A stretch of 14,402 nucleotides of DNA from Clostridioides sp. (GCA_031272305.1 JAISUA010000010.1:1-14402), one strand, 5' to 3'. Shown: positions 1 through 8,206, counted from the first letter of the stretch. The notes: generated from the letters alone by a model not told the origin. Translations and numbers: made by a program.

Positions 1-1026
1 TGTGGTGTTGCTCAAATATGTTTAGATAAGTTTTCTATCAAAGAAATAGATTTCAAAAAGATGGATAATGTAATCAGGAAAAATATTCCACATGGATACG
101 ATGTATATCCTAGATCAAGGGAAAAGACATTGATTAATTTATTTAAATTAGATTTAAATGAGTTGAATTACAAAAATAAAAAAGATTTGGATAGAGCATT
201 CAAGTCAGCTGGAAGTCTTGGAGGAGGCAACCACTATCTAGAAGTAAATAAAGATTCTTCTGGAGGATTGTATCTAACAGTGCATACAGGTTCGAGAAAT
301 ATAGGAAATCAAATAGCTAAGTTTTATCAAAATAAAGCTATTAAATATTGCCAAAAAGAGAACAGTTATAAAAAAATTGAATTGATTGAACATCTAAAGG
401 AAAATGAGGCCGAAAAAAATATTCAAAGAGAATTAGATGAAATAAAAAAAGAATTTTATATAGATAAGGAACTTTGTTACCTTACAGATGAACTTATGGA
501 GCAATATCTAAACGATATGGAAATTGCTCAAAGGTTTGCAGAGACAAACAGAATTTTGATTTTATCCGATATAATTTATAATTATATTGATAGATCAAAA
601 AAATTCCAAGAAATAGTTGAAGAAGTGACACAAAGTAGGATTGAGTGTATTCATAACTATATTGATTTAGAGAGTAGGATACTTAGAAAAGGTGCTATTT
701 CAGCGAATTTAGGAGAAGACGTACTTATACCTATAAATATGAGAGATGGAATAATCATAGGTAAGGGAAAAGGAAATTCTGACTGGAATAATTCAGCTCC
801 TCACGGTGCAGGAAGAATATTATCGAGAAGTCAAGCAAAAGATAAAATCTCAATGCAAGAATATAAGGACTCTATGGAAGAGGTGTACTCAACTTGCGTA
901 AATGCATCTACACTTGACGAATCTCCACAAGCCTATAAACCACTTGATGAGATCGTTGAAAATATAAAAGACACAGTTGAGATAAAAGAAATATTAAAGC
1001 CAATATACAACTTTAAAAGTAATTAA
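1..1026 (+). CDS. rtcB: RtcB-family RNA-splicing/repair ligase, 5'-truncated by window edge
   Basis: RtcB ligases join RNA 2',3'-cyclic phosphate or 3'-phosphate ends to 5'-OH ends using GTP and Mn2+, through a histidine-GMP intermediate. The reading frame is open from base 1, so the ATG at 61 is internal and the gene starts outside the window; about 341 residues are visible. The first codons read Cys-Gly-Val, which fits the conserved DIGCG metal-binding motif. Further family motifs follow: LGGGNHYLEV, VHTGSRNIG and PHGAGRILSRSQA, whose His is the expected guanylylated residue. The end (ASTLDESPQAYKPLDEIVE) is also typical. Family members are usually near 390-400 residues, so roughly 50-60 N-terminal residues are missing. 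No RtcA, archease or RNA-damage partner is visible, so its substrate (tRNA, mRNA or rRNA repair) cannot be told. No clear terminator follows it. Confidence 0.93.
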   Translation, partial: CGVAQICLDKFSIKEIDFKKMDNVIRKNIPHGYDVYPRSREKTLINLFKLDLNELNYKNKKDLDRAFKSAGSLGGGNHYLEVNKDSSGGLYLTVHTGSRNIGNQIAKFYQNKAIKYCQKENSYKKIELIEHLKENEAEKNIQRELDEIKKEFYIDKELCYLTDELMEQYLNDMEIAQRFAETNRILILSDIIYNYIDRSKKFQEIVEEVTQSRIECIHNYIDLESRILRKGAISANLGEDVLIPINMRDGIIIGKGKGNSDWNNSAPHGAGRILSRSQAKDKISMQEYKDSMEEVYSTCVNASTLDESPQAYKPLDEIVENIKDTVEIKEILKPIYNFKSN

Positions 1027-1082
1027 GAATAAATTAAAGAAAAAAGCAAAAAAATTCTTATATTGCAAAGGTAATCAATTTG

Positions 1083-1169
1083 ATGGATATGCTTGAATTT
1101 GAACGGGAAACGGGTATGAATGTTTGCAGAGCTTATAAAAAAATTTATATTGACAAATACGATAATTAA
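1083..1169 (+). other. Possible small ORF or gene remnant (28 codons)
   Basis: An ATG at 1083 opens 28 codons ending at TAA 1167-1169, reading MDMLEFERETGMNVCRAYKK and then IYIDKYDN. AAAGG lies about 11 nt upstream, a weak ribosome site. The stretch stands out from its surroundings because it contains CGG and ACG-GGT codons in a genome that uses AGA. The frame is open upstream of the ATG as far as about 1038, so this could be the tail of a decayed gene. The strong promoter at 1150-1179 overlaps its last codons. I recognise no family. It may be a small protein, a remnant, or chance. Confidence 0.2.
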
Positions 1170-1179
1170 ATTATATAAT
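1150..1179 (+). promoter_or_regulatory. Sigma-A type promoter for the valS leader
   Basis: A perfect TTGACA (1150-1155), an 18-nt spacer and a perfect TATAAT (1174-1179) predict a transcript starting near 1186. This is about 100 nt before stem I of the T-box. It is the best promoter-like match I found in the window and reads into the T-box and valS. A 12-nt palindrome TGATAATTATCA (1207-1218) lies just downstream of the predicted start. Confidence 0.75.
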
Positions 1180-1290
1180 ATTAGCAATATAAATTTTTAT
1201 TTGTTGTGATAATTATCAACAAAAATTTTATCAGTTGTAGTATATTTAATAAATATAGATATAAATTTTTATTAATTTATCAAATAAAAA

Positions 1291-1560
1291 CTATGATAAA
1301 GAGGAGTAGGCAAATACTTCTTTTAGAGAGGGAAATTCATCGGCTGAAAGATTTTCTAAGAACAGGTTTGTCGAAGGTAGCTTTGGAGTTTCTAAGCTGA
1401 ACCATAAGTATTTTATAATAGATGTACTTATATTACAAGTAGGTTTAGACGGTATGAACCGTTATATTCAATTGAGAGCCAAACTATAAATTATTTTATA
1501 TTTTGGAATTAAGGTGGTAACGCGAGTCTTTCGTCCTTTTGTGGCGAAGGGCTCTTTTTA
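1291..1560 (+). promoter_or_regulatory. T-box leader (tRNA-Val sensing) controlling valS
   Basis: T-box leaders bind a cognate tRNA and let transcription continue when the tRNA is uncharged. The base of stem I pairs CTATGATA (1291-1298) with TATAATAG (1414-1421). Stem I carries the AGTA motif (1305-1308), the AGAGAG block (near 1325-1330), an apical GGCTGAAAG element and GGAGTTTCTAAGCTGAACC towards its 3' side. A GTA triplet at 1408-1410 lies where the specifier should be and codes for valine, matching the downstream gene; I infer this choice. A stem III-like ACGGTATGAACCGT and GAGAGCC follow. The T-box itself is AAGGTGGTAACGCG (1511-1524). Its TGGT can pair with an ACCA tRNA end, consistent with discriminator A of tRNA-Val. 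The variant TGGTAACGCG replaces the common TGGNACCGCG. Confidence 0.92.
1524..1559 (+). terminator. T-box regulated intrinsic terminator before valS
   Basis: GAGTCTTTCGTC (from 1524) pairs over 12 bp, including G-T wobbles, with the arm ending GCGAAGGGCTC (to 1554), and TTTTT follows. Its 5' edge overlaps the last base of the T-box, so the antiterminator and terminator are mutually exclusive, as usual for this class. Confidence 0.9.
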
Positions 1561-1620
1561 ATTACAGCGATTATAAATATATAATTTTTAAATTTATAAA
1601 ATATCAAGGAGGTATTCAAA

Positions 1621-4266
1621 ATGGAGAAAAATTATAATCCAAAAGATTTTGAATCAAGAATTTACGAAACGTGGAGAGAAAAAGGATTTTTCAAAAGCTC
1701 ACCAAATCCTGACAAGAAACCTTTTTCTATAGTTATGCCACCACCAAATATTACAGGACAGTTGCATATGGGTCATGCCCTTGACAACACTCTTCAAGAC
1801 ATACTTATAAGATGGAAACGTATGGATGGTTTTGAAGCTCTTTGGATTCCAGGAACAGATCATGCATCTATCGCTACAGAAGTAAAAGTTGTTGATAAGA
1901 TAAAGAAAGAAGAAGGAAAAACTAAGTACGAAATAGGAAGAGAAGGATTTCTAAAGAGAGCTTGGGATTGGAGAAATGAATTCGGAAGAAAAATTGTCAA
2001 TCAACTTGAACAATTGGGAACGTCTTGTGATTGGGATAGAGAAAGATTTACAATGGATGAAGGTTGCAATAAAGCAGTTACAGAATTTTTTGTAAAACTT
2101 TACGAAGCAAATCAAATCTATAGAGGAAACAGAATCATAAACTGGTGTCCTGACTGTAAGACAACTCTTTCTGATGCAGAAGTTGACCATGAAGATCAAG
2201 AAGGTAATTTTTATCATATAAAATATCCAATCAAAGACAGTGATGATTATCTTGAAATTGCTACTACAAGACCTGAAACAATAATAGGAGATTCAGGAAT
2301 AGCTGTTAATCCTAATGATGAAAGATATACTGATTATGTTGGCAAAACAGCAATTTTACCTTTGTTTGGAAGAGAACTGCAAATTGTAGCAGATGAATAT
2401 GTTGATATAGATTTTGGAACTGGTGTAGTTAAAATGACACCTGCACATGATCCTAACGATTTTGAAGTAGGAAAAAGACATAACTTAGAAAAAATCAATG
2501 TTATGAACGAAGATGGAACAATGAATGAACTTTGTGGTAAATATGAAGGCTTAGATAGATTTGAATGTAGAAAACAAATTGTTGAGGATTTAAAAGAAGC
2601 TGGATATTTGATAAAAATAAAAGAACACGACCACAGTGTAGGAACTTGCTATAGATGTCATACAGTAATAGAACCTAGATTATCACTTCAATGGTTTGTA
2701 AAAATGGATGAACTAGCAAAACCTGCAATTGATATTTTAAATAATGGAGATCTTAAACTTGTTCCAGATAGATTCAATAAAACATATCTTCAATGGCTTG
2801 AAAATATAAGAGATTGGTGTATTTCAAGACAGTTGTGGTGGGGTCATCAAATACCAGCATATTATTGTCAAGAATGTGGAGAAACAATTGTTGCAAGTGA
2901 AGCTCCTCACAAATGTCCAAAATGTGGAAGTGGCAATATAAAACAAGATGAAGATGTACTTGATACTTGGTTTTCATCAGCGTTATGGCCTTTCTCAACA
3001 CTAGGTTGGCCAGAAAAAAATGAAGAACTTGATTATTATTATCCAACAAGTGTTCTTGTAACAGGATATGATATTATTTTCTTCTGGGTAGTAAGAATGA
3101 CATTCTCTGCTATGTTCTGTTTAAACGAAACTCCATTTAGTGATGTACTTATTCATGGATTGGTTAGAGATTCATTAGGAAGAAAAATGTCTAAATCATT
3201 GGGAAATGGAATCAATCCTCTTGATATAATCGACGAATTTGGTGCAGATGCATTAAGATATACACTTATAACAGGAAATTCCCCAGGAAATGATATGAGA
3301 TTCTACATGGAAAGAGTAGAATATGCAAGAAATTTCGCAAACAAATTATGGAATGCAACTAGATTTGTATTTATGAATATGGAAGGAAAAGATTATTCTA
3401 AACTTGCACTTAATGATGTAAGAGCGAATTTAACTCTTGCAGACAAATGGATAATCTCAAGAATAAACAACACAATAGCAGATGTTACAGATAAGATGGA
3501 TAAATATGATTTAGGTATAGCACTTACAAAAATATCTGAATTTACATGGAATGAATATTGTGACTGGTATATCGAAATTGTTAAACCAAGACTTTATGGA
3601 GACAACCAAGATGCTAAAGATGCTGCAATATTTACTTTAAACTATGTTCTTGAAAGAATATTAAAACTTCTTCATCCGTATATGCCATTTATAACTGAAG
3701 AAATTTATACAAATATTCCAGGAAAAGAAGGATTCATTATAGTTTCTGATTGGCCAAAATATTCAGAAGAGGCAAATCTTCAAGCAGAAGAAAATATGAT
3801 GGAACTTGTTATGAAAGGAATAAAATCAATAAGAGCAATAAGAGCTGAGATGAATGTTCCACCTTCTAAAAAATCTAAGGTTATAATAGTTCCTGCTGAA
3901 TCAGGAAAAGAAGCTGTTGAAGCTGGAAAAGAATATTTCCTAACTCTTGCATATGCATCAAGTATTGAAATTACAGATAATAAAGATTCTATACCAGAAG
4001 ATGCAGTAAGTATTGTTGAAGAAGGAATGGAAATATTTATACCACTTGATGAGTTGGTAGACTTTGAAAAAGAACTTGAAAGATTGACAAAAGAAAAAGA
4101 AAATCTACTTAGTGAAATTAAGAGAGTAGATGGAAAACTTGCAAATCAAGGATTCTTAGCAAAAGCTCCAGAAAAATTAGTACAAGAAGAAAGAGATAAA
4201 AAAGAAAAATTCACAGAAATGTTGAGTGTAGTAGAAGAAAGAATAGAAAACATAAAAGCAAGATAA
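1621..4266 (+). CDS. valS: Valine--tRNA ligase
   Basis: This class I aminoacyl-tRNA synthetase charges tRNA-Val in the cytoplasm and hydrolyses misactivated threonine in an editing domain. The HIGH signature is HMGH at residues 49-52, preceded by PPPNITG. The KMSKS loop is exact at 522-526. Between them lie the CP1 editing domain (ATTRPETIIGD, GTGVVKMTPAHDPNDFEVG) and a zinc knuckle C416-x2-C419-x12-C432-x2-C435; a WCPDC motif also occurs near residue 177. The C-terminal 65 residues form the ValRS tRNA-binding coiled coil (KELERLTKEKENLL...). The length of 881 residues is normal. The start has an AAGGAGG site 8-9 nt upstream. Expression is set by the T-box leader, and folC follows as in many Firmicutes, though a strong terminator separates the two here. 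Confidence 0.98.
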   Translation: MEKNYNPKDFESRIYETWREKGFFKSSPNPDKKPFSIVMPPPNITGQLHMGHALDNTLQDILIRWKRMDGFEALWIPGTDHASIATEVKVVDKIKKEEGKTKYEIGREGFLKRAWDWRNEFGRKIVNQLEQLGTSCDWDRERFTMDEGCNKAVTEFFVKLYEANQIYRGNRIINWCPDCKTTLSDAEVDHEDQEGNFYHIKYPIKDSDDYLEIATTRPETIIGDSGIAVNPNDERYTDYVGKTAILPLFGRELQIVADEYVDIDFGTGVVKMTPAHDPNDFEVGKRHNLEKINVMNEDGTMNELCGKYEGLDRFECRKQIVEDLKEAGYLIKIKEHDHSVGTCYRCHTVIEPRLSLQWFVKMDELAKPAIDILNNGDLKLVPDRFNKTYLQWLENIRDWCISRQLWWGHQIPAYYCQECGETIVASEAPHKCPKCGSGNIKQDEDVLDTWFSSALWPFSTLGWPEKNEELDYYYPTSVLVTGYDIIFFWVVRMTFSAMFCLNETPFSDVLIHGLVRDSLGRKMSKSLGNGINPLDIIDEFGADALRYTLITGNSPGNDMRFYMERVEYARNFANKLWNATRFVFMNMEGKDYSKLALNDVRANLTLADKWIISRINNTIADVTDKMDKYDLGIALTKISEFTWNEYCDWYIEIVKPRLYGDNQDAKDAAIFTLNYVLERILKLLHPYMPFITEEIYTNIPGKEGFIIVSDWPKYSEEANLQAEENMMELVMKGIKSIRAIRAEMNVPPSKKSKVIIVPAESGKEAVEAGKEYFLTLAYASSIEITDNKDSIPEDAVSIVEEGMEIFIPLDELVDFEKELERLTKEKENLLSEIKRVDGKLANQGFLAKAPEKLVQEERDKKEKFTEMLSVVEERIENIKAR

Positions 4267-4352
4267 TTCAAGAGGAAAGAATAGAAAAAATTAAACTTGA
4301 ATTTAACATAGTTAAATAAAAAAGTGAGTAGTGAAATAATTTTATATAAAAT

Positions 4353-4415
4353 TTAGATACTATCTAAGTCAATATATACTATTAGATAGTATCAAAGTAT
4401 AGATAGTATCAAAGT
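4353..4415 (+). repeat. Nested inverted and direct repeats between valS and folC
   Basis: TTAGATA-C-TATCTAA (4353-4367) is itself a palindrome. GATACTATCTAA (4356-4367) also pairs perfectly over 12 bp with TTAGATAGTATC (4382-4393) across a 14-nt loop. TAGATAGTATCAAAGT is then repeated directly at 4383-4398 and 4400-4415 (17-bp period), so two alternative hairpins are possible. No T-run follows, so this is not a plain terminator. Its function is unknown; it may be a 3'-UTR stability element or a protein site. Confidence 0.7.
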
Positions 4416-4444
4416 TTAAACTATTAATAAAAGAGTTTATACAA

Positions 4445-4491
4445 ATATGTGTCTGTTTCATTGAAAAATATGTAACAGACGCATATTTTTT
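4445..4491 (+). terminator. Rho-independent terminator of valS
   Basis: ATATGTGTCTGTT (4445-4457) pairs over 13 bp (one G-T) with AACAGACGCATAT (4474-4486) around a 16-nt loop and is followed by TTTTT. It makes folC largely independent of the valS transcript. Confidence 0.88.
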
Positions 4492-4496
4492 ATTCA

Positions 4497-4511
4497 TATG
4501 AAATTTTCATA
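4497..4511. repeat. 15-nt palindrome upstream of folC
   Basis: TATGAAA-T-TTTCATA is a perfect 7+1+7 palindrome. It lies just after the valS terminator and about 30 nt before the candidate folC -35 box. It could be an operator, but in sequence this A+T-rich it may be chance. Confidence 0.3.
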
Positions 4512-4543
4512 ATAAATACAGATTAAGATGAAAAAAACTCAAT

Positions 4544-4571
4544 TTGATGATAAAATATATAGATATATGAT
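4544..4571 (+). promoter_or_regulatory. Candidate folC promoter
   Basis: TTGATG (4544-4549), a 16-nt spacer and TATGAT (4566-4571) would start transcription near 4578, giving a short leader with the GGAGGA ribosome site. A promoter here also argues against the earlier in-frame ATG at 4528 as the translation start. The match is moderate only. Confidence 0.35.
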
Positions 4572-4596
4572 TTACGAAAACTTAGGAGGAAAGTAT

Positions 4597-6186
4597 ATGA
4601 ATTATGAAGAAGCACTTGAATACATATCAAGCACTCATAGATTTGGTATGAAATTAGGTTTAGATAGAATAAAAAGATTGCTTGAATTGCTTAGCAATCC
4701 TCAGGATAATTTAAAATTTATCCATATAGCAGGTACAAATGGAAAAGGTTCTGTAGCATCATTTATCGCCAATATTTTAGAAACAGGTGGATATAAGACA
4801 GGATTATATACTTCGCCATATTTAGAAGATTTCACAGAAAGAATAAGAATAAATATGATAAATATACCTAAATCAGATGTAGCGAAGTATATTGAAATAA
4901 TAAAAGAAAAGATAGAAATATTGATGTCAGAAGGATTTGAAAGTCCAACAGAATTTGAAATAGAAACAGTACTTGCATTTCTATATTATAAGGAAGAAAA
5001 AGTTGACTATGTTGTTTTAGAGGTTGGGTTAGGAGGAAGATTCGACGCAACTAATATAATAAGTGAGTCGCTTATAAATGTAATCGTTTCTATAAGTCTA
5101 GATCATACAAATATTTTAGGTGATACTATTTCACAAATTGCATATGAAAAAGCTGGAATTATCAAAGAAAATTCAACTGTTGTAATATATCCTCAGGAAG
5201 AATATGCAGAAAATATTATAGAAAAAGTTTGCAAAGAAAAAGATGCAACTTTGATCAAGTGCGATTTATCAAGCCTTGAAATAAAAAAATCAGATTTAAA
5301 ATCGCAGATATTTTCTTATAATATAGACTTTGATGATATAAATTATAAAAATATTTGTAATTCAAACTTAAAAGAAGAAGTAGAATTAAAAGGGAAAAAT
5401 ATTGAATCAACACAAGATAATGAATTAAAAGAAAGCAATGAAGCAAAAGAAATAGATAAGATTGAATTTGAAAAAAAGGATAATGAAAAAAATTTATTTG
5501 AAATATCAATGATAGGTGAGCATCAAATAAAGAATGCTTGTCTTGCGTTAAAAGTTGTACAGACATTAGTATCTCAAGGTAAAGTGAATTTATATAAAAA
5601 AAGTATCTTAGAAGGTCTTAAAAAATCCAAATGGGCTGGAAGAATAGAAATAATCTCAGAAAATCCTAAATTTATAATTGATGGAGCACACAATTTAGAT
5701 GGTGCAAGATCACTTGCAAAAGTTTTGAAAGAAAATTTCGGAAATAAAAAACAAACTCTGATAATAGGAATGTTAGCAGACAAAGATTTCGAAGGAGTTG
5801 TTGAAATTTTATCTCCTTATTTCAAAAAAATAATAATAACTAAACCTGACAGTGATAGAGCATTAGCTCCAGAAATATTAAAAGAAAAATTTCAAAAATA
5901 TGTAAACATAACAAAATCAGAAAAAAATATCGCTAATATAAACAATGAAGAAGACAGTATTGGTGTAAATGAAAAAAATAATGTTATTGTTAAAGAGATT
6001 CAAGAAGATAGCATTGATACAAATGGCGAAGAGATAGCTAAAATTGAAGTTATTGAGAATATTGAGGAATCAGTTGAATATGCTTTGAACACAGCAAAAA
6101 AAGAAGAAATAATAGTAGCAGCAGGTTCATTGTATCTGATTGGCAAAATAAGAACAAAAGTAAAAACGAGATTTATGACTAATTAA
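4597..6186 (+). CDS. folC: Folylpolyglutamate synthase / dihydrofolate synthase (Mur ligase family) with two insertions
   Basis: FolC adds glutamate to dihydropteroate and folates using ATP, retaining folates in the cytoplasm. The P-loop GTNGKGS lies at residues 46-52, followed by the family's TSPYLEDFTERIRIN. DHTNILG and the AYEKAGIIK motif follow, then GEHQIKNA and DGAHN (362-366), and the C-terminal domain ends AAGSLYLIGKIR. I place the start at 4597 because AGGAGGA lies 6 nt upstream and the family begins at MNYEEALEYI; the ATG at 4528, 23 codons earlier, has no such site. At 529 residues it is about 100 longer than usual. The excess is two K/E/N/D-rich segments near residues 245-297 and 440-485, both outside the catalytic motifs. 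It follows valS, a common Firmicutes arrangement. Confidence 0.95.
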   Translation: MNYEEALEYISSTHRFGMKLGLDRIKRLLELLSNPQDNLKFIHIAGTNGKGSVASFIANILETGGYKTGLYTSPYLEDFTERIRINMINIPKSDVAKYIEIIKEKIEILMSEGFESPTEFEIETVLAFLYYKEEKVDYVVLEVGLGGRFDATNIISESLINVIVSISLDHTNILGDTISQIAYEKAGIIKENSTVVIYPQEEYAENIIEKVCKEKDATLIKCDLSSLEIKKSDLKSQIFSYNIDFDDINYKNICNSNLKEEVELKGKNIESTQDNELKESNEAKEIDKIEFEKKDNEKNLFEISMIGEHQIKNACLALKVVQTLVSQGKVNLYKKSILEGLKKSKWAGRIEIISENPKFIIDGAHNLDGARSLAKVLKENFGNKKQTLIIGMLADKDFEGVVEILSPYFKKIIITKPDSDRALAPEILKEKFQKYVNITKSEKNIANINNEEDSIGVNEKNNVIVKEIQEDSIDTNGEEIAKIEVIENIEESVEYALNTAKKEEIIVAAGSLYLIGKIRTKVKTRFMTN

Positions 6187-6260
6187 GTTTTAAAGCTATG
6201 AAGTTAAAAAATATAAAATATTTTTATTAATACTAGCAAGTATACTAACTATATTAATTA

Positions 6261-6269
6261 TGCTATAAT
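6261..6269 (+). promoter_or_regulatory. Extended -10 promoter for the ecfA2-ecfT-truA operon
   Basis: TGCTATAAT combines a perfect -10 (6264-6269) with the TG of an extended -10. No good -35 lies 16-18 nt upstream. Transcription would start near 6276 and give a leader of about 180 nt containing the iterated motif. Confidence 0.4.
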
Positions 6270-6280
6270 ATATAAGCGAT

Positions 6281-6421
6281 TATAAATCAAAAATAATAAA
6301 AGTTTATAAATCAAAAATAACGGTAGTTCAATTTGTTATTGCAATTTAGGAAATAGTTTATAAACAAAAAATAGTTAAATTGTGTATAAACAAAACGTAC
6401 AAATTTATATACAAAAAACAG
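6281..6421 (+). repeat. Iterated TATAAA(T)CAAAAA motif upstream of ecfA2
   Basis: The 16-mer TATAAATCAAAAATAA occurs exactly at 6281-6296 and 6305-6320. Degenerate copies follow: TATAAACAAAAAATAG (6359-6374), TATAAACAAAACG (6385-6397) and TATATACAAAAAACAG (6406-6421). Successive starts are 24, 54, 26 and 21 nt apart. All lie in the leader or control region of ecfA2, after a folC end that has no clear terminator. They could be regulator sites or RNA-level elements; low complexity may explain part of the similarity. Confidence 0.5.
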
Positions 6422-6458
6422 TAAAAGCGATTAAAAACACAGAAATGGTGGTAAGAAT

Positions 6459-7325
6459 ATGTCTATTAAGGTAGAAAATTTGACTCATATATACGATGAA
6501 GGTATGCCGTTTGCAAATAAATCTTTAGATGATGTTACTTTAGAAATAAAAGATGGAGATTTTGTAGGTTTGATTGGTCATACAGGTTCTGGAAAATCTA
6601 CTCTTATTCAACATCTAAATGGAATTTTGAAGCCTTCTTCAGGTAAAATTTATATAAACGATTTTGATATTACTGTCAAAGGCTTAAATCTTACAGAGAT
6701 AAGAAAAAGAGTAGGCGTTGTATTTCAATATCCAGAATATCAATTATTTGAGGAAACAATAGAAAAAGATGTTGCTTATGGTCCTACTAATTTAGGACTT
6801 GATTCTAATGAAGTCCTAAAAAGAGTAAAGGAAGCATTGGAATCTGTTGGTCTAAACTATGAAAAATTCAAGGATATTTCTCCATTTGACCTTTCTGGAG
6901 GACAAAAAAGAAGAGTAGCAATTGCAGGTGTTATAGCAATGAATCCAGAGGTTTTAATTTTGGACGAGCCTACAGCAGGACTTGATCCAGGTGGTAGAGA
7001 TGAGATTTTTGAGCTTATTGTTAACTTGCATAAGAAAAAAAATATGACAGTGATATTGTCATCTCATAATATGGACGATATGGCTAAGTTGGCAAACACA
7101 ATCATCGTTATGAATAGAGGAAAAGTTGAATTTATTGGAACACCAAAAGAAATTTTCAAATCTCATTCTAAAAGACTTAAAGAAATTGGTCTTGATATTC
7201 CTCAAGTATTAGAACTTGCAATCAAGTTGAGAGAAAAAGGTTTCAATATAAGAGAAGATATAATAACTATAGAAGAAGCGAAAGAAGAGATTTCTAAATT
7301 TATACATCAAAGAATAGATAAATAA
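6459..7325 (+). CDS. ecfA2: Energy-coupling factor transporter ATPase EcfA2
   Basis: This is one of the two ATPases of an ECF importer, which powers uptake of vitamins or transition metals through exchangeable S-components. It is cytoplasmic and bound to the membrane protein EcfT. Visible motifs are Walker A GHTGSGKST (40-48), Q-loop Gln90 within FQYPEYQLF, signature LSGGQ (145-149), Walker B VLILDEP with Glu170, the D-loop GLDP and switch His203. The FEETIEKDVAYGP segment and length of 288 residues fit the EcfA2 subgroup rather than a generic ABC ATPase. A GGTGG site lies about 8 nt before the ATG. EcfT follows 61 nt later. Its usual partner gene ecfA1 is not adjacent: folC lies upstream. 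Confidence 0.93.
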   Translation: MSIKVENLTHIYDEGMPFANKSLDDVTLEIKDGDFVGLIGHTGSGKSTLIQHLNGILKPSSGKIYINDFDITVKGLNLTEIRKRVGVVFQYPEYQLFEETIEKDVAYGPTNLGLDSNEVLKRVKEALESVGLNYEKFKDISPFDLSGGQKRRVAIAGVIAMNPEVLILDEPTAGLDPGGRDEIFELIVNLHKKKNMTVILSSHNMDDMAKLANTIIVMNRGKVEFIGTPKEIFKSHSKRLKEIGLDIPQVLELAIKLREKGFNIREDIITIEEAKEEISKFIHQRIDK

Positions 7326-7386
7326 AAATAGATAAATTTAATTTAGACAAACAGCTAAAAGTAAATTTTGAGAGGAAGAAGTTTGA

Positions 7387-8190
7387 ATGTTAAAAGATAT
7401 TACTATTGGTCAATATTATCCAGTTAATTCAAGTATTCACAAACTTGATTCAAAGATAAAATTGATTGCAACAATAATTTTTATGATTTCGATATTTATA
7501 ATAAATAAATTTTGGGCATATGCAATTGTATTTGTTGCTCTTTTTGGACTTATAACACTTTGTAATATACCTGTAAAAATAATTTTAAAAGGTCTTAAAC
7601 CGTTAAAATGGATTTTGTTATTTACATTTTTAGTAAACCTTTTTTTCTATACAGGTGATGTTATTTGGTCTTATGGATTTTTAAAAATAACACAACAAGG
7701 TTTTGAACAAGCGATTTTTATGGCGATAAGACTGGTTTTGCTTGTAGTTGGAACATCGCTTCTTACACTTACAACTTCGCCTATTGAGCTTACTGATGGA
7801 ATTGAAAGATTGCTCAAACCTTTCAATAAATTAGGACTTCCAGTTCATGAGTTGGCGATGATGATGACTATTGCACTTAGATTTATACCAACTTTACTTG
7901 ATGAAACTGATAAAATTATGAAAGCACAGATGTCAAGAGGAGCTGATTTTGAAAGTAAAAACTTGATCAGTAGAGCAAAAAATCTAGTTCCACTTTTGAT
8001 ACCATTATTTGTAAGTGCGTTTAGACGTGCTGACGAACTTGCAATGGCTATGGAAGCAAGATGTTACAGAGGTGGAGAAGGAAGAACAAAGATGAGAGAA
8101 GTAGTGATAACAAAAGCTGATAATATAGCTTGGATTGTTCAATTTGCATATCTTGCTGTTATTATTGCTACAAGATTTATTAACTTTTAA
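7387..8190 (+). CDS. ecfT: Energy-coupling factor transporter transmembrane protein EcfT
   Basis: EcfT is the membrane scaffold that links the two EcfA ATPases to substrate-binding S-components. The 267-residue protein begins with the family-typical SSIHKLDSKIKL. Hydrophobic segments lie near residues 27-60, 72-90, 108-130 and 245-262. The cytoplasmic coupling region carries both signature motifs: SRGAD (183-187) and EARCYRGG (223-230), which contact the ATPases. The second is the ARC form common in group I ECF transporters. GAGAGGAAG before the ATG provides the ribosome site. truA starts 16 nt after its stop, so the three genes form one operon. No S-component gene is present to reveal the substrate, as expected for a shared module. 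Confidence 0.93.
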   Translation: MLKDITIGQYYPVNSSIHKLDSKIKLIATIIFMISIFIINKFWAYAIVFVALFGLITLCNIPVKIILKGLKPLKWILLFTFLVNLFFYTGDVIWSYGFLKITQQGFEQAIFMAIRLVLLVVGTSLLTLTTSPIELTDGIERLLKPFNKLGLPVHELAMMMTIALRFIPTLLDETDKIMKAQMSRGADFESKNLISRAKNLVPLLIPLFVSAFRRADELAMAMEARCYRGGEGRTKMREVVITKADNIAWIVQFAYLAVIIATRFINF

Positions 8191-8206
8191 GGTGTGAATT
8201 GATAAC

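Noticed and set aside
1206..1400. 64-codon ORF upstream of valS
   Set aside because: It lies across stem I of the T-box, has a non-ATG start and no ribosome site, and its sequence is explained by conserved RNA motifs.
4528..4596. Earlier in-frame ATG for folC adding 23 residues
   Set aside because: It has no ribosome site and the added residues do not belong to the family; ATG 4597 has AGGAGGA at good spacing.
5255..5566. 103-codon ORF on the minus strand inside folC
   Set aside because: It is a Leu/Phe/Tyr-rich shadow of the Lys/Glu-rich FolC insertion, with no start signals.
6205..6230. A+T hairpin after folC as a terminator
   Set aside because: AAAAATA/TATTTTT is all A-T pairs and would be unstable; not enough to call a terminator.
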